A stretch of 64,000 nucleotides of DNA from Tritrichomonas musculus (taxonomy: Eukaryota > Parabasalia > Tritrichomonadida > Tritrichomonadidae), in contig JAPFFF010000004.1 of the NCBI GenBank assembly GCA_039105265.1, positions 7,483,501 through 7,547,500 on the forward strand. The letters run 5' to 3'. This document shows positions 9,488-18,251 of the stretch, one piece after another. Below the pieces are notes generated by a model that saw only the letters and a program-made list of their open reading frames with translations, was not told the origin of the DNA and ran no database searches. Position numbers and translations under genes: made by a program. Position 1 is the stretch's first letter; each line of letters begins with the position of its first letter.

Positions 9488-10996
9488 ATGAGCAAAGCAG
9501 ATTTAAAAGTCAACCCAGAACTTATAAAAGAAATATCTCCCTGCGTCTATGAAATCCCAATTGGCTTTATTCCCAACATGTTAGTTCCTGGAAGATTTTA
9601 TGCAACCCCAGAAATGGCGGAAAACAGTTTTGAAGAGCTTCAAGAATGGATAGACGACAGGAACAAAGGTTTTCCATCTATTATGCAAATAGCCTTTGTT
9701 GCAACCTTACCAGGAATCACCAAATTCTCCTTTGGAATGCCAGACATGCACAGCGGTTACGGTTTTTCTATCGGCGGTGTTGGAGCCTTTGACACCTCAG
9801 ATCCCGAAGCCATCATATCACCAGGAGGTGTCGGTTATGACATAAATTGCGGTGTTCGTTGTTTGGCGACGAACATGAAGAAAGGCGAAGCTATGCGATT
9901 CCGAAAAGAACTCGTCGATGCCTTAATGAGGAATGTTCCATCCGGTGTTGGAGGCAAGAAGAAGAGGTTCATTAAACTGGAAGACATTGATGACATTCTA
10001 ATGAAGGGAGCAACATGGGCACTTGAGAAAGGAATGGCGACTGAAGAAGACATTGAAAATTGTGAAGACAACGGACACTTGACATATGCAGACGCATCAA
10101 TCATAACCGAACGTGCAAAGAAAAGAGGATTCGAACAACTCGGAACTCTTGGTTCTGGAAACCATTACATTGAAATCCAATACGTTCAAGAAATATATGA
10201 CGAAGAAGCAGCAAATGTAATGGGAATTTGTGAGGACCAAGTTGTCGTCATGATTCATACGGGCTCTCGTGGACTCGGATATCAAGTTGCCACAGATTTG
10301 ATCAAAGACACGAAGAGTGCAATAAAGACAACAAATTTGTATGATAATCAATTAAGATCTCCTAAATTTAATAGCGAACTTGGTCAGAAGTATTTGAAAG
10401 CAATGGCCGCTGCTGCAAACTACGGATTCTGCAATCGACAAATAATTACTCATCGTGTTCGTGAGGCGTTCAATGAGGTCTTGGAAGGTATGAGAGATAA
10501 TGAAGTTGAAATGCATCTGATTTACGACGTTGCTCACAATATCGCAAAAATTGAAAAACACACAATCGACAACGTAGAACATGAGTTGATTGTCCATAGA
10601 AAAGGTGCTACTCGTGCTTTCGCCCCTGGAAGAGAAGAAGTCCCTGAAAAGTATCGCACTATCGGCCAACCGGTCCTCATCGGAGGTTCTTATGGAACTG
10701 CTTCTTACATTCTTGTCGGTACTAATGAAAGTATGAACATCGCTTTCGGATCAACGTGCCACGGTGCAGGAAGACTGATATCGAGACAAAGAGCACTCAA
10801 ATCCGTCTTCGAGAAAAAGCTTCAACGCGATCTAAAATCAAAGGGAATCGAAATAAGAGCTGCATCAAAGGAGACAATCATTGAAGAAGCTCCTGAAACG
10901 TACAAAGATATCGAAGAAGTGATTTCTACTTGCGAGACAGTTGGATTGTCTAAGAGAGTTGCTCGTTTACTTCCAATTGGAGTGATCAAAGGATGA
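9488..10996 (+). CDS. rtcB: RtcB RNA-splicing ligase (tRNA ligase)
   Basis: 502 residues, essentially the length of animal HSPC117/RtcB. The protein joins RNA 2',3'-cyclic phosphate or 3'-phosphate ends to 5'-OH ends in tRNA splicing or RNA repair, using GTP and Mn2+. Visible family motifs are GMPDMHSGYGF, SPGGVGYDINCGVR (metal ligands D118 and C121), GTLGSGNHYIE, MIHTGSRGLG, DVAHNIAK, IGGSYGTASYIL and FGSTCHGAGR; H425 in the last corresponds to the histidine that becomes guanylylated. Every catalytic block is intact. No archease gene is in the window. The frame is uninterrupted and the codon use is richer in G/C than the flanks, as expected of a conserved housekeeping gene. Confidence 0.97.
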   Translation: MSKADLKVNPELIKEISPCVYEIPIGFIPNMLVPGRFYATPEMAENSFEELQEWIDDRNKGFPSIMQIAFVATLPGITKFSFGMPDMHSGYGFSIGGVGAFDTSDPEAIISPGGVGYDINCGVRCLATNMKKGEAMRFRKELVDALMRNVPSGVGGKKKRFIKLEDIDDILMKGATWALEKGMATEEDIENCEDNGHLTYADASIITERAKKRGFEQLGTLGSGNHYIEIQYVQEIYDEEAANVMGICEDQVVVMIHTGSRGLGYQVATDLIKDTKSAIKTTNLYDNQLRSPKFNSELGQKYLKAMAAAANYGFCNRQIITHRVREAFNEVLEGMRDNEVEMHLIYDVAHNIAKIEKHTIDNVEHELIVHRKGATRAFAPGREEVPEKYRTIGQPVLIGGSYGTASYILVGTNESMNIAFGSTCHGAGRLISRQRALKSVFEKKLQRDLKSKGIEIRAASKETIIEEAPETYKDIEEVISTCETVGLSKRVARLLPIGVIKG

Positions 10997-11150
10997 TTCT
11001 TAACAACCAAAAATCTTCTTCTTTTCATATATAAATTTCTTTTAATTATTGCAAAATAAACAAGTAGAATTATTTTTAAATATACATAACTTTATAAAAA
11101 TCAATATTAAATGATATAATTGATTAATATTCTTAGATAGTTTGAGTAAA

Positions 11151-11163
11151 AAAGACAAAAAAA
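11151..11163 (-). terminator. RNA polymerase III T-run terminator
   Basis: On the minus strand, directly after the tRNA discriminator base, there are seven T residues (11157-11163), then GTC, then another T run. This is the usual Pol III stop signal. Confidence 0.75.
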
Positions 11164-11235
11164 TGTGTCACTCGGGAATTGAACCCGAATCCCAGACTTG
11201 GAAGGCCTATGTGATAACCGTTACACCAGCAACAC
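11164..11235 (-). tRNA. tRNA-Gly (anticodon UCC)
   Basis: Folded by hand from the minus strand (72 nt, no intron). The acceptor stem GTGTTGC/GTGACAC has two G-T pairs, with discriminator A. The D-arm contains GTGTAACGGTTATCAC, like other eukaryotic tRNAs with an internal A box. The anticodon loop is CTTCCAA, so the anticodon TCC reads GGA; the same loop occurs in eukaryotic tRNA-Gly(TCC). The T-arm TCGGG-TTCAATT-CCCGA matches the B box. CCA is not encoded. Confidence 0.93.
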
Positions 11236-11442
11236 TTCTGATTATATTCTTTACAAAGCAATTTTATTTTTGTTTAAAAAAATATTTGAATTTATTTTTA
11301 AATTTAATATTATTATGATATACTTCAAATGTTTTATAAATAGAAATAAGTTCAAATAATGAATTAATAAAGTAACTATATTAATTTATTATATTCTAAA
11401 AAAGAAGAAGAATCAAATTTTTGAATTTAACCGAAAAGAATC

Positions 11443-12715
11443 TTCGATAGATAAAAAAATGGGAACTTTTCAAAAATTTTTTCTCAATTTTTTTACGAAA
11501 AATTTTAATTCAATTTTTCTGTTCCATTGTCTATCTATTGTAATTTAATTCAAAAATTTAAACCAAAAATTTTTACTTAAATCTAAAAAGGACATTGAGC
11601 AAAGATATTTCAGAATTGAAACACAATACGATAGTTTTAAATATATATTATCACTTCGAGAGGACCAGCAGGACTCAAAATCTTTAAACAGCGACGGAAA
11701 AATCACAAATTCTTCAAATATCCGAACCCAACAAAACGATAATTCAAATATTGTAGATGGTTTTATTGTTTACAGAGGTTCTAAATGCTTGAATAAAGAA
11801 TATATACTCACAAATAAACCAAAAAAAATGATGATATTTCCTTTTGAGAAAAAATGGAATTTCCATTTATTGTCAGTTTTTCTTAATGAATTAAATGAAT
11901 TTATAAAATCGGATCATTCATTTCGAACTAAAAATTCAAATAAAGGAAAAGTTATTAAATTTCATTTTATAAGCAGCTTAAATGCTAATTTTCATGTTTT
12001 TATAACGATAACTTCCGAAGATATAACAGTAAAAGTATCTACTTTGTTTTTATTTTGAAGATGTAAAATTGATATTTTAAGATCAATAGAGAAACCAAAT
12101 ATAAATACAAAAAAAAAATAGCTAAAGGTGAAGATACTATTCAATTTTATAAACTTTTCCTTATTTCTAATTCTTCAGATGCAATTTTAAATGACCAACC
12201 TCTTGTTTTTTTTTTCAAAATTTGATTTTTCAAATAGTTTTCATTTTTTCGCTAAACATTTTAATGATTTTCATATTAGTCTAATTAATGATTATCGATG
12301 CTTAAATAATTATTTTTCTCTATTTTGTAATATTAAAGAAAAAACAGTTAATTGTTTGCAACATTTAAAAGACCATGGTTTGAAAGGTTTTTTAAAATTT
12401 TATTTAGAAGAAATAAAAACTGAAAAAAGGCTGTTATGGAATTGACATTCCCTGTTCACATAGACTAGAAAAAGGTGCAGAATTTAGTGAATTAAAAAGA
12501 TTGAGTAAAATATAATTTTAATATTCTAATATGATTTTATAATTTATATATTTTTGTTCTTTTTTTATGAATTTTTTTCGAAAAATTTTAACATTTTAAA
12601 TTGAGATAAAATTTTTCGAAAAAAGTTCCATTTTTGAATGTTAGTATTCAAATAGTATTCAAATAGAAAATTGAATGAAAAATTTCGAAAAAGTTCCATT
12701 TTTTTATCTATCGAA
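11443..12715. mobile_element. Decayed inverted-repeat element (unclassified)
   Basis: TTCGATAGATAAAAAAATGG at 11443-11462 is exactly repeated in inverse orientation at 12696-12715. The similarity continues inward into AACTTTT and AAATTTTTC-like words. The left end is itself an imperfect 98-bp palindrome: an inverse copy of the TIR (GTTCCATTGTCTATCTATTG) lies at 11521-11540. Between the ends are two short ORF remnants on the plus strand (about 11600-12058 and 12191-12445) with no recognisable family. No clear target duplication was found. This looks like an old, broken DNA element. Confidence 0.45.
11600..12445 (+). pseudogene. Unidentified decayed coding remnants inside inverted-repeat element
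   Basis: Two adjacent plus-strand stretches look protein-like (charged, non-repetitive, better balanced than the flanks) but lack convincing starts, are in different frames and match no family I recognise. Their position between inverted repeats suggests they belonged to the element. Treated as a fossil. Confidence 0.3.
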
Positions 12716-12859
12716 TCTTCAAAAATTTGAAAAGATTGATAAGGTTTGAAAAATTACATAAAGTATTTTATAGCATCCTACACATAGTTTACAATAATCT
12801 TCGTGAAATGACTCTCTTTTTATTGAAAACATTAAAATGAGAGTAAATCAATTGACCGT

Positions 12860-12915
12860 TGCTTGGTCAATATATATATATATATATAAAAATAATAATA
12901 AAAAATTGTTTATTT
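12860..12915. repeat. TA dinucleotide microsatellite and AT-rich 3' flank
   Basis: A (TA)n tract of roughly nine repeats lies near 12870-12888, just downstream of the stop of the minus-strand Ubl-UBA gene. It is followed by AATAATAATA. Confidence 0.5.
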
Positions 12916-14619
12916 TTAATCAACTAAAGTTGTTGCTGTTTGTATGTCGCCATCAACAACTTTTAAGAGTTGAACGAGCTCACTCAAATTGATTCCCTTC
13001 TCTTTATAGTTCCTATACAAAAAGAGAAGTTGTTCATAATTCAGCGTTCTTCCGTATGAATAAAAAACCTCGTCATTTGGAAAATTACACATTTTGACAA
13101 GATCATTGTACGTCTCTTTGAATGGGTTCTGGTAATTCTGAGGCGTCATTTGGGGAATATTATCGAAAATGGACCAAAATTTATTCTTAACACTATTAAT
13201 ATCATTCATATATGGCATACCGAAACCGTGCTGATAACTCATCTGCATATTAGGATAATTCATTTGCATACTAGGATAATTCATCTGCATATTAGGATAA
13301 TTAATTTGCATATTAGGATAATTCATTTGCATACTAGGATAATTCATCTGCATATTAGGATAATTCATCTGCATATTAGGATAATTCATCTGCATATTAG
13401 GATAATTCATCTGCGTATTAGGATAATTAATTTGCATATTAGGATAATTCATCTGCATATTAGGATAATTCATTTGCATACTAGGATAACTCATCTGCAT
13501 ATTAGGATAATTCATCTGCATATTAGGATAATTCATTTGCATACTAGGATAACTCATCTGCATATTAGGAAATAAAACCTGTGAACTATTTGGTGGAAAG
13601 ATTATTTGTGCTTGGTTTGGTGGATAATTTATTTGTTGCTGATTATGTGGAAAAATTATTTGTGGCTCTGAGCTTTGATAGTTGGGTGTTTCTGTTTTAT
13701 TGCTGAATTGTTCCCAGTTGGGTTTCTGATTTGGATTTTCTTCTTGTAATAATTCTTCTAATCTTTCAATGGATTGGCCAGGATATTCAATTTCAACCTG
13801 CCTTATGTATTCTTTAAGTTCATCGGTGTAAGAAGGATCTGTTATTTGGTTGTGGTAGGCAAAGACGCCGATAGCTGCTGCAACGCAAATTTTTTCATTT
13901 TCTTTTTTGGCCTTTGCTTCAATTTTCACAACTTCTAACGTATGACGAATAATTTCATCATTGTCAGACATTTGTTTGGCAGCGACTATATGATCAATGT
14001 GGCTTCGAACCTCAGGATCAGATGATAATCCAAGATTTAGAAAATCAATTGCACTGTTTATATTTTTCTTGTAGGCAATAGCATAAGCAGCATCTACTTG
14101 ATTGAATTCAATATCCACCAATTGTTTAAGAAGATTTGGATTTACATAATTTAGTATTTTTGATTCAGAGTTGCTGGAAATTTCATGGGGCGATGAAATC
14201 TGTTGATTAACAATTTTTTCCGTATCATTTTGACTTTTTTGAATTTCTGGGGTTATCTGATTTATATTTGTTGAAGAATTTTCTGTAGATTCATTCATGG
14301 CTGGTACTTCTGGCTTTACCATTGTTGAAGATGTAGGAGTACTTTGTTTTTGAATTAATTCATTTAATAATTTTGGAAAATAAATGGTAATTGTATCTTG
14401 AGGTCCAATTTGATATGATTCGGGAGTTCTTTCATATTTACAAATAACACTTTTGTAAATAAATTTTATTTTAGCCGACTTTTCATCAGGTAAATCATTT
14501 TTATTTAAATTAAAATGCTTGAAAACGAGTTCAAAAATATCATAAAAAGTTGAATTTGATGGTACTTCTAAAGTAAATGAAATATTCTTTTTTGAATCCT
14601 GAAATTTGAGCAATGGCAT
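12916..14619 (-). CDS. Ubiquitin-like/UBA domain protein with 16-copy heptad repeat
   Basis: 567 residues. The N-terminal 85 residues resemble a ubiquitin-like fold (short strands, ending DTITIYFPKLL). Residues about 160-197 (NLLKQLVDIEF...AAYAIAYKKNINSAIDFLN) form a UBA domain, with the usual hydrophobic pattern and the 'A...L' second and third helices. A helical stretch (about 205-300) follows. Then comes a low-complexity region with 16 tandem heptads based on M-Q-M-N-Y-P-N (about 350-460) and a helical C-terminus. Ubl-UBA architecture suggests a shuttle or adaptor between ubiquitinated cargo and the proteasome; the Ubl call is weaker than the UBA call. The minus-strand start has TTTCAATTAA, an initiator-like motif, just upstream. 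The stop is followed by AAATAAA. Confidence 0.75.
   Translation of the reverse strand: MPLLKFQDSKKNISFTLEVPSNSTFYDIFELVFKHFNLNKNDLPDEKSAKIKFIYKSVICKYERTPESYQIGPQDTITIYFPKLLNELIQKQSTPTSSTMVKPEVPAMNESTENSSTNINQITPEIQKSQNDTEKIVNQQISSPHEISSNSESKILNYVNPNLLKQLVDIEFNQVDAAYAIAYKKNINSAIDFLNLGLSSDPEVRSHIDHIVAAKQMSDNDEIIRHTLEVVKIEAKAKKENEKICVAAAIGVFAYHNQITDPSYTDELKEYIRQVEIEYPGQSIERLEELLQEENPNQKPNWEQFSNKTETPNYQSSEPQIIFPHNQQQINYPPNQAQIIFPPNSSQVLFPNMQMSYPSMQMNYPNMQMNYPNMQMSYPSMQMNYPNMQMNYPNMQINYPNTQMNYPNMQMNYPNMQMNYPNMQMNYPSMQMNYPNMQINYPNMQMNYPSMQMNYPNMQMSYQHGFGMPYMNDINSVKNKFWSIFDNIPQMTPQNYQNPFKETYNDLVKMCNFPNDEVFYSYGRTLNYEQLLFLYRNYKEKGINLSELVQLLKVVDGDIQTATTLVD
13236..13571 (-). repeat. 21-bp coding minisatellite (16 units)
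   Basis: Sixteen in-frame 21-bp units encode (N/S)-M-Q-(M/I)-(N/S)-Y-P. Variants are ordered, for example Ser-starting units are followed by two Asn-starting units, suggesting block duplication. The period is a multiple of three, so copy number can change without a frameshift. The opposite strand stays open across it, which produces a spurious His/Ile-rich ORF. Confidence 0.9.
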
Positions 14620-14733
14620 AATATTAATTGAAATTTGGCTTCAACCATTTATAAATTCAAAAAAATGATTAGATTATAAAACTTTTTGTGAACAAAAAGT
14701 TTATTCTCTGAAAAAGTTTAATTTTTTATATAA

Positions 14734-16941
14734 ATGATAGTTGCATTTATCTTTTTTTGTTATTCACAAAACAATCATCAAATAATAAAAAACACGCAAT
14801 TAAACATTTATAAGCAAAATATAAATCTTTTGGATCTTTCTGGGGTGTGTGGTGATAATATAATATTTAATTTACAATCCAACACGCTTACAATTGAAGG
14901 GACTGGTGATATAAATAATTATTCTCAAAATACATCGCCATGGTATTCAAATCGTACATTAATTAACAAAGTTATAATAAAAGATGGAATTACATCAATT
15001 GGGAAATATTCACTTTCCTATTTACCGAAACTAAATTCAATTCAAATTCCCCAAAGTGTAATCAAAATCTTTGATGATGGAATGGCTGCATGTTCTGGCA
15101 TAGCATCTATTGTATTACCAGATAATTTACAATATATAGGTAAAGAAGCTTTTTGGCAATGTCATAAATTAATATCATTAAATATACCAGATAGTGTTAC
15201 TACTATTTGCGACAAGGCATTTTGGGATTGTACAAGTTTGGAATCTTTAATAATTCCCAAAAAAGTGACAAGAATTGAATCTGGTGTATTTCATTCAATG
15301 AAAAAGCTTAAATCTGTTACATTTTTAGGCGAAATAAATTATATGGGCCATTCAGTTTTTTACAAATGTATTAGCATGGAATCATTTATATTTCCAAATA
15401 CTGTTAAATTCACAGGATGTTGTATTTTTTATCAATGTAGTGGTCTTAAATCAGTAACATTTACAGAAAACCTTAAAGAAGTTCAAAATAATATGTTTTA
15501 TCAATGTTATAATTTAACAACTGTCACTTTTCTGTGTGAACTTAAAAATATTTATCCATCAGCATTTGAAAAGTGCACAAGTTTATCATCAATTATTCTA
15601 CCATCAACTCTTGAGCTAATTTCAACTGATGCTTTCATTGGCTGTGATTCTTTAAGTAATGTTCTTTTTCTTGGTAAAAAAAGTCCTAGATATTACACAA
15701 AACTATTTAATAATACAAAAGTTGAAGCTGTATATGTCACTTGTAGTTTTGAAGAGGACAATTTTTGCACATATCCAATCGTTCTTATTTCTTCGTGTGC
15801 TTTTTCTGAAAGTAATCTTTTTACAAATAGTCAATTATTTTCTGAAAGTTGTCAATTTTCTAAAAGTTCATTGTTTTCTAATAGTGCAAGATTTTCCGAT
15901 AGCTTTATATTTTCGAAAAGTAATGAATTTGATCCTAGTCAATCATTTTCTTTAAGTAATTGTTTTTCTTACAGTTTTTTCTTTTCAAAAAGTTTTGATT
16001 TTAGTCAAAGTGTAATTTTTTCAATGAGTGAAGATTTCACATGCAGTTGTCGTTTTTCTAATTCTTTCTTTTTTTCAAATAGCAAAGTTTTCACAACAAG
16101 TGATTTATTTTCAAATAGTTTATCTTTTTCACTAAGCAATTTGTTTACCAATAGTAAAGTTTTTACATTAAGTAGACATTTTACACTAAGTAAATTATTT
16201 TCTTCTAGTGAAGCATTCACATTAAGCAATTTATTTTCCAATACTGAAGCATTTACATCAAGTAGTTTGTTTTCAAATAGTGAAATATTTACATCAAGTA
16301 GTTTATTTTCAAAAAGTGAAGATTTTTCATCATATTTTACAAGCATTGATGTTTATTTATCTGATTTTTTATCATTTGACAAACAAAGTGATGAATTTAC
16401 AAAGAAAAATGATTCTTTTTCACAAACAATAATGCAAACTAATAATAGTGATTATTCACAAATTGCTTACCCATTTTCATTTACATTAAGTTATTGGTTA
16501 ACTCACATTTATAGAAGATCTGTTTCATTTTCAATTTCATTTTCATTATCAAATACATATTTACTGACTTATTATGAAAATAAAGAATTTTTAATTGAAT
16601 CACAATTTGGAGATTACTATTATTTTCCTTATATAATTGCTTATCTTTCATCTTCATATGCTGTAACTTATATTAAAGTTGACATTTTCAAACATAAGAA
16701 AAGAATCACAAAAGAACAATTAATTGGACTTGTGTGTTTATCAACATCATTGTTTTTCTTTATATTGGGTATTATAATCGTTATTATACAGAAAAAATAC
16801 AAAAGAAAAGAAAATTTATTTGATTATTTAACGGATTCTGATTTTGAGGATAACAATAATGATAATGAAATCAATATAGATGAAAAAGAAGTCAATGATG
16901 AAAGCAGTCCTACTGATTCTGACATTAATTTTTGGATTTAA
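14734..16941 (+). CDS. BspA-like LRR_5 surface protein with Phe/Ser hexapeptide stalk and transmembrane anchor
   Basis: 735 residues. A short hydrophobic N-terminus (MIVAFIFFCYS) acts as signal peptide. It leads into a WYSNRTLINKVIIKDGITSIG segment and about ten leucine-rich repeats of the LRR_5/BspA type, each of about 23 residues with I-P-x-x-V-x-x-I and F-x-x-C-x-x-L (about 80-340). Residues about 354-533 are a run of some 30 hexapeptides F-(S/T)-x-S-x-x. After a Ser/Asn-rich spacer comes a membrane helix (about 664-688, LIGLVCLSTSLFFFILGIII), a basic stop-transfer KKYKRK, and an acidic tail of about 45 residues. BspA-like proteins are the largest surface family of trichomonads. The start is the first ATG and is divergent from the Ubl-UBA gene, 115 bp away, so the two may share a promoter region. 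Confidence 0.85.
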   Translation: MIVAFIFFCYSQNNHQIIKNTQLNIYKQNINLLDLSGVCGDNIIFNLQSNTLTIEGTGDINNYSQNTSPWYSNRTLINKVIIKDGITSIGKYSLSYLPKLNSIQIPQSVIKIFDDGMAACSGIASIVLPDNLQYIGKEAFWQCHKLISLNIPDSVTTICDKAFWDCTSLESLIIPKKVTRIESGVFHSMKKLKSVTFLGEINYMGHSVFYKCISMESFIFPNTVKFTGCCIFYQCSGLKSVTFTENLKEVQNNMFYQCYNLTTVTFLCELKNIYPSAFEKCTSLSSIILPSTLELISTDAFIGCDSLSNVLFLGKKSPRYYTKLFNNTKVEAVYVTCSFEEDNFCTYPIVLISSCAFSESNLFTNSQLFSESCQFSKSSLFSNSARFSDSFIFSKSNEFDPSQSFSLSNCFSYSFFFSKSFDFSQSVIFSMSEDFTCSCRFSNSFFFSNSKVFTTSDLFSNSLSFSLSNLFTNSKVFTLSRHFTLSKLFSSSEAFTLSNLFSNTEAFTSSSLFSNSEIFTSSSLFSKSEDFSSYFTSIDVYLSDFLSFDKQSDEFTKKNDSFSQTIMQTNNSDYSQIAYPFSFTLSYWLTHIYRRSVSFSISFSLSNTYLLTYYENKEFLIESQFGDYYYFPYIIAYLSSSYAVTYIKVDIFKHKKRITKEQLIGLVCLSTSLFFFILGIIIVIIQKKYKRKENLFDYLTDSDFEDNNNDNEINIDEKEVNDESSPTDSDINFWI
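15795..16330 (+). repeat. 18-bp coding repeat: Phe-Ser hexapeptides
   Basis: About 30 units of F-(S/T)-x-S-x-x, clear in the protein but diverged at the DNA level, so selection for the pattern is likely. A 3-residue spacing of alternating Phe and Ser with a six-residue turn could suit a narrow beta-solenoid or an O-glycosylated stalk; both are guesses. Confidence 0.8.
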
Positions 16942-17291
16942 AAAACTATTAACTATAGGGAATCAGAAAAAAGCAATCAGAAATATAGCAATAACTATGA
17001 GTGAACTTCAAAGGCTTAAAATTATACTAATTGTACCTGCATTTAGATGATTTTTAGTAGTAATAGATTACTATGATTTTAGATTGGGCTAAACTCCGTT
17101 CTCAACAATCACTTCTAATATATAAATTTTCAATGCACAAAAGTTACCTTATCTTTCTAAGTTATTATTGTTATTTTGTTTTGTTTTTTAAGGTTGTTTA
17201 AATTCCAAGAAATAGCAGTTGTTTAATATACTAAAGTGTAAAAAAATAGGAGTTGTTAATATACTGGCTTTTAAACAAAGTATAAATTTAT
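16942..17291. other. Intergenic
   Basis: No gene recognised between the BspA-like gene and the pseudogene scraps. The sequence is AT-rich and includes short repeated words such as 'agttgtt(t)aatata' at about 17217 and 17251. Confidence 0.4.
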
Positions 17292-17455
17292 TTATGAAGA
17301 GTCCAAATTCAATTGTCGCTCAACAAGATTATAAAATGCACCTTTCTTTTCTAATAATTCTTCTCTGAATCCTGATTCAATCATTTCACCTGAATCAAAA
17401 ACGTAAATTGTTTTAGCATCTTTACGTTTTAGATGAGGTCGTCGAAAGGCAAAAC
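17292..17455 (-). pseudogene. ABC transporter (ABCB/MDR-like) C-terminal fragment
   Basis: Minus-strand frame ending at a TAA at 17292-17294. It encodes the last ~50 residues of an ABC-transporter nucleotide-binding domain: a degenerate H-loop (RPHLKRKDAKTIYVF in place of AHRL..), then DSGEMIESGFREELLEKKGAFYNL, the typical end of MsbA/P-glycoprotein proteins. The rest of the gene is absent. It is butted against an unrelated fragment upstream, so this is a truncated gene copy. Confidence 0.7.
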
Positions 17456-17459
17456 AACC

Positions 17460-17971
17460 AAATCTTCATCGTAACAATAATGCAAACTAATGTTTGTCGC
17501 CTAAAATGCCATCGTGATTCAGATAGCCGAGAAGACACGATATGTCCGCAAGTCCTTCTTTGAAGACTCGCAAAGAGGAGACAAAAGAGTCTTCATTATA
17601 AGATCTCTTGTGTTGCAGAGTTCTGGATAGTTACGACGAAGATCTTCGTCTCGAATTGGACGTGTTAAAATGCCGTAAATGTAGGGCTTCACATTTGGAG
17701 CTGTTTTTGAGCTGTAGAGGTCTTGGAGGGTGCCCCCGAGGAATGGAATTCCACCGGAAAGATAGACAATAAGATCGTATTTGGAAAGAGAACTTGGAAG
17801 TTGGCTCTTTAAATAATCTTTACATTGACGAGGATTAAATGTAAGGTCGAGATCAATATCTATGCCTGTGAGCATTTGGGGTGAACCTGTAAAGAAGAAA
17901 CGAAATTTGTTTTTGGCTGGTACGGGTCTCGTAAATGGCTCGGTTGCAGTCTTTCCTATGTCCAATATCAT
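17460..17971 (-). pseudogene. Frameshifted fragment of an unidentified protein
   Basis: An ATG-started ORF (17971-17519, 150 residues) reads ...SKYDLIVYLSGGIPFLGG...YGILTRPIRDEDL...SPLCESSKKDL and then ends in an unlike tail. A +1 shift near its end would continue as LADISCLLGYLNHDGILGD before another stop, so the original protein was longer and the frame has been lost. No domain is recognised. The pattern reminded me of a large hypothetical family in trichomonads, but I cannot name it. It abuts the ABC-transporter fragment downstream. Confidence 0.5.
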
Positions 17972-18251
17972 CTTCTCACCTTTTTTAAATATAAAACAGC
18001 TAAAAAATGATTTTGATAAAAATAAGATATTATTATATTTTTATTTTTACTTTTGTTTTTCAATTAAGATTACTTATTGTTTTCATCCTGAATCTATTAT
18101 AAGCTATAAATAAAGCTAGATAAATAAGCATTTGTATCATTTGATTATAAAAAAAAGATCTTTTAAATCCAAAAACAAGATACTTAGATTTTATTCCAAT
18201 TTGATTTTAATAGGATTTCAATATTTGAATTAAAATGTTTATTCTGGATTT

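Noticed and set aside
9488-11235. Functional pairing of rtcB with the neighbouring tRNA gene
   Set aside because: They are on opposite strands, the tRNA has no intron, and adjacency alone is weak evidence.
13236-13571. Regular 21-bp repeats that superficially resemble a CRISPR array
   Set aside because: Units are directly adjacent with no spacers, lie in frame inside a long ORF and occur in a eukaryotic genome; it is a coding minisatellite.
13150-13575. His/Ile-rich plus-strand ORF of 141 codons
   Set aside because: Antisense shadow of the heptad repeat of the Ubl-UBA gene.
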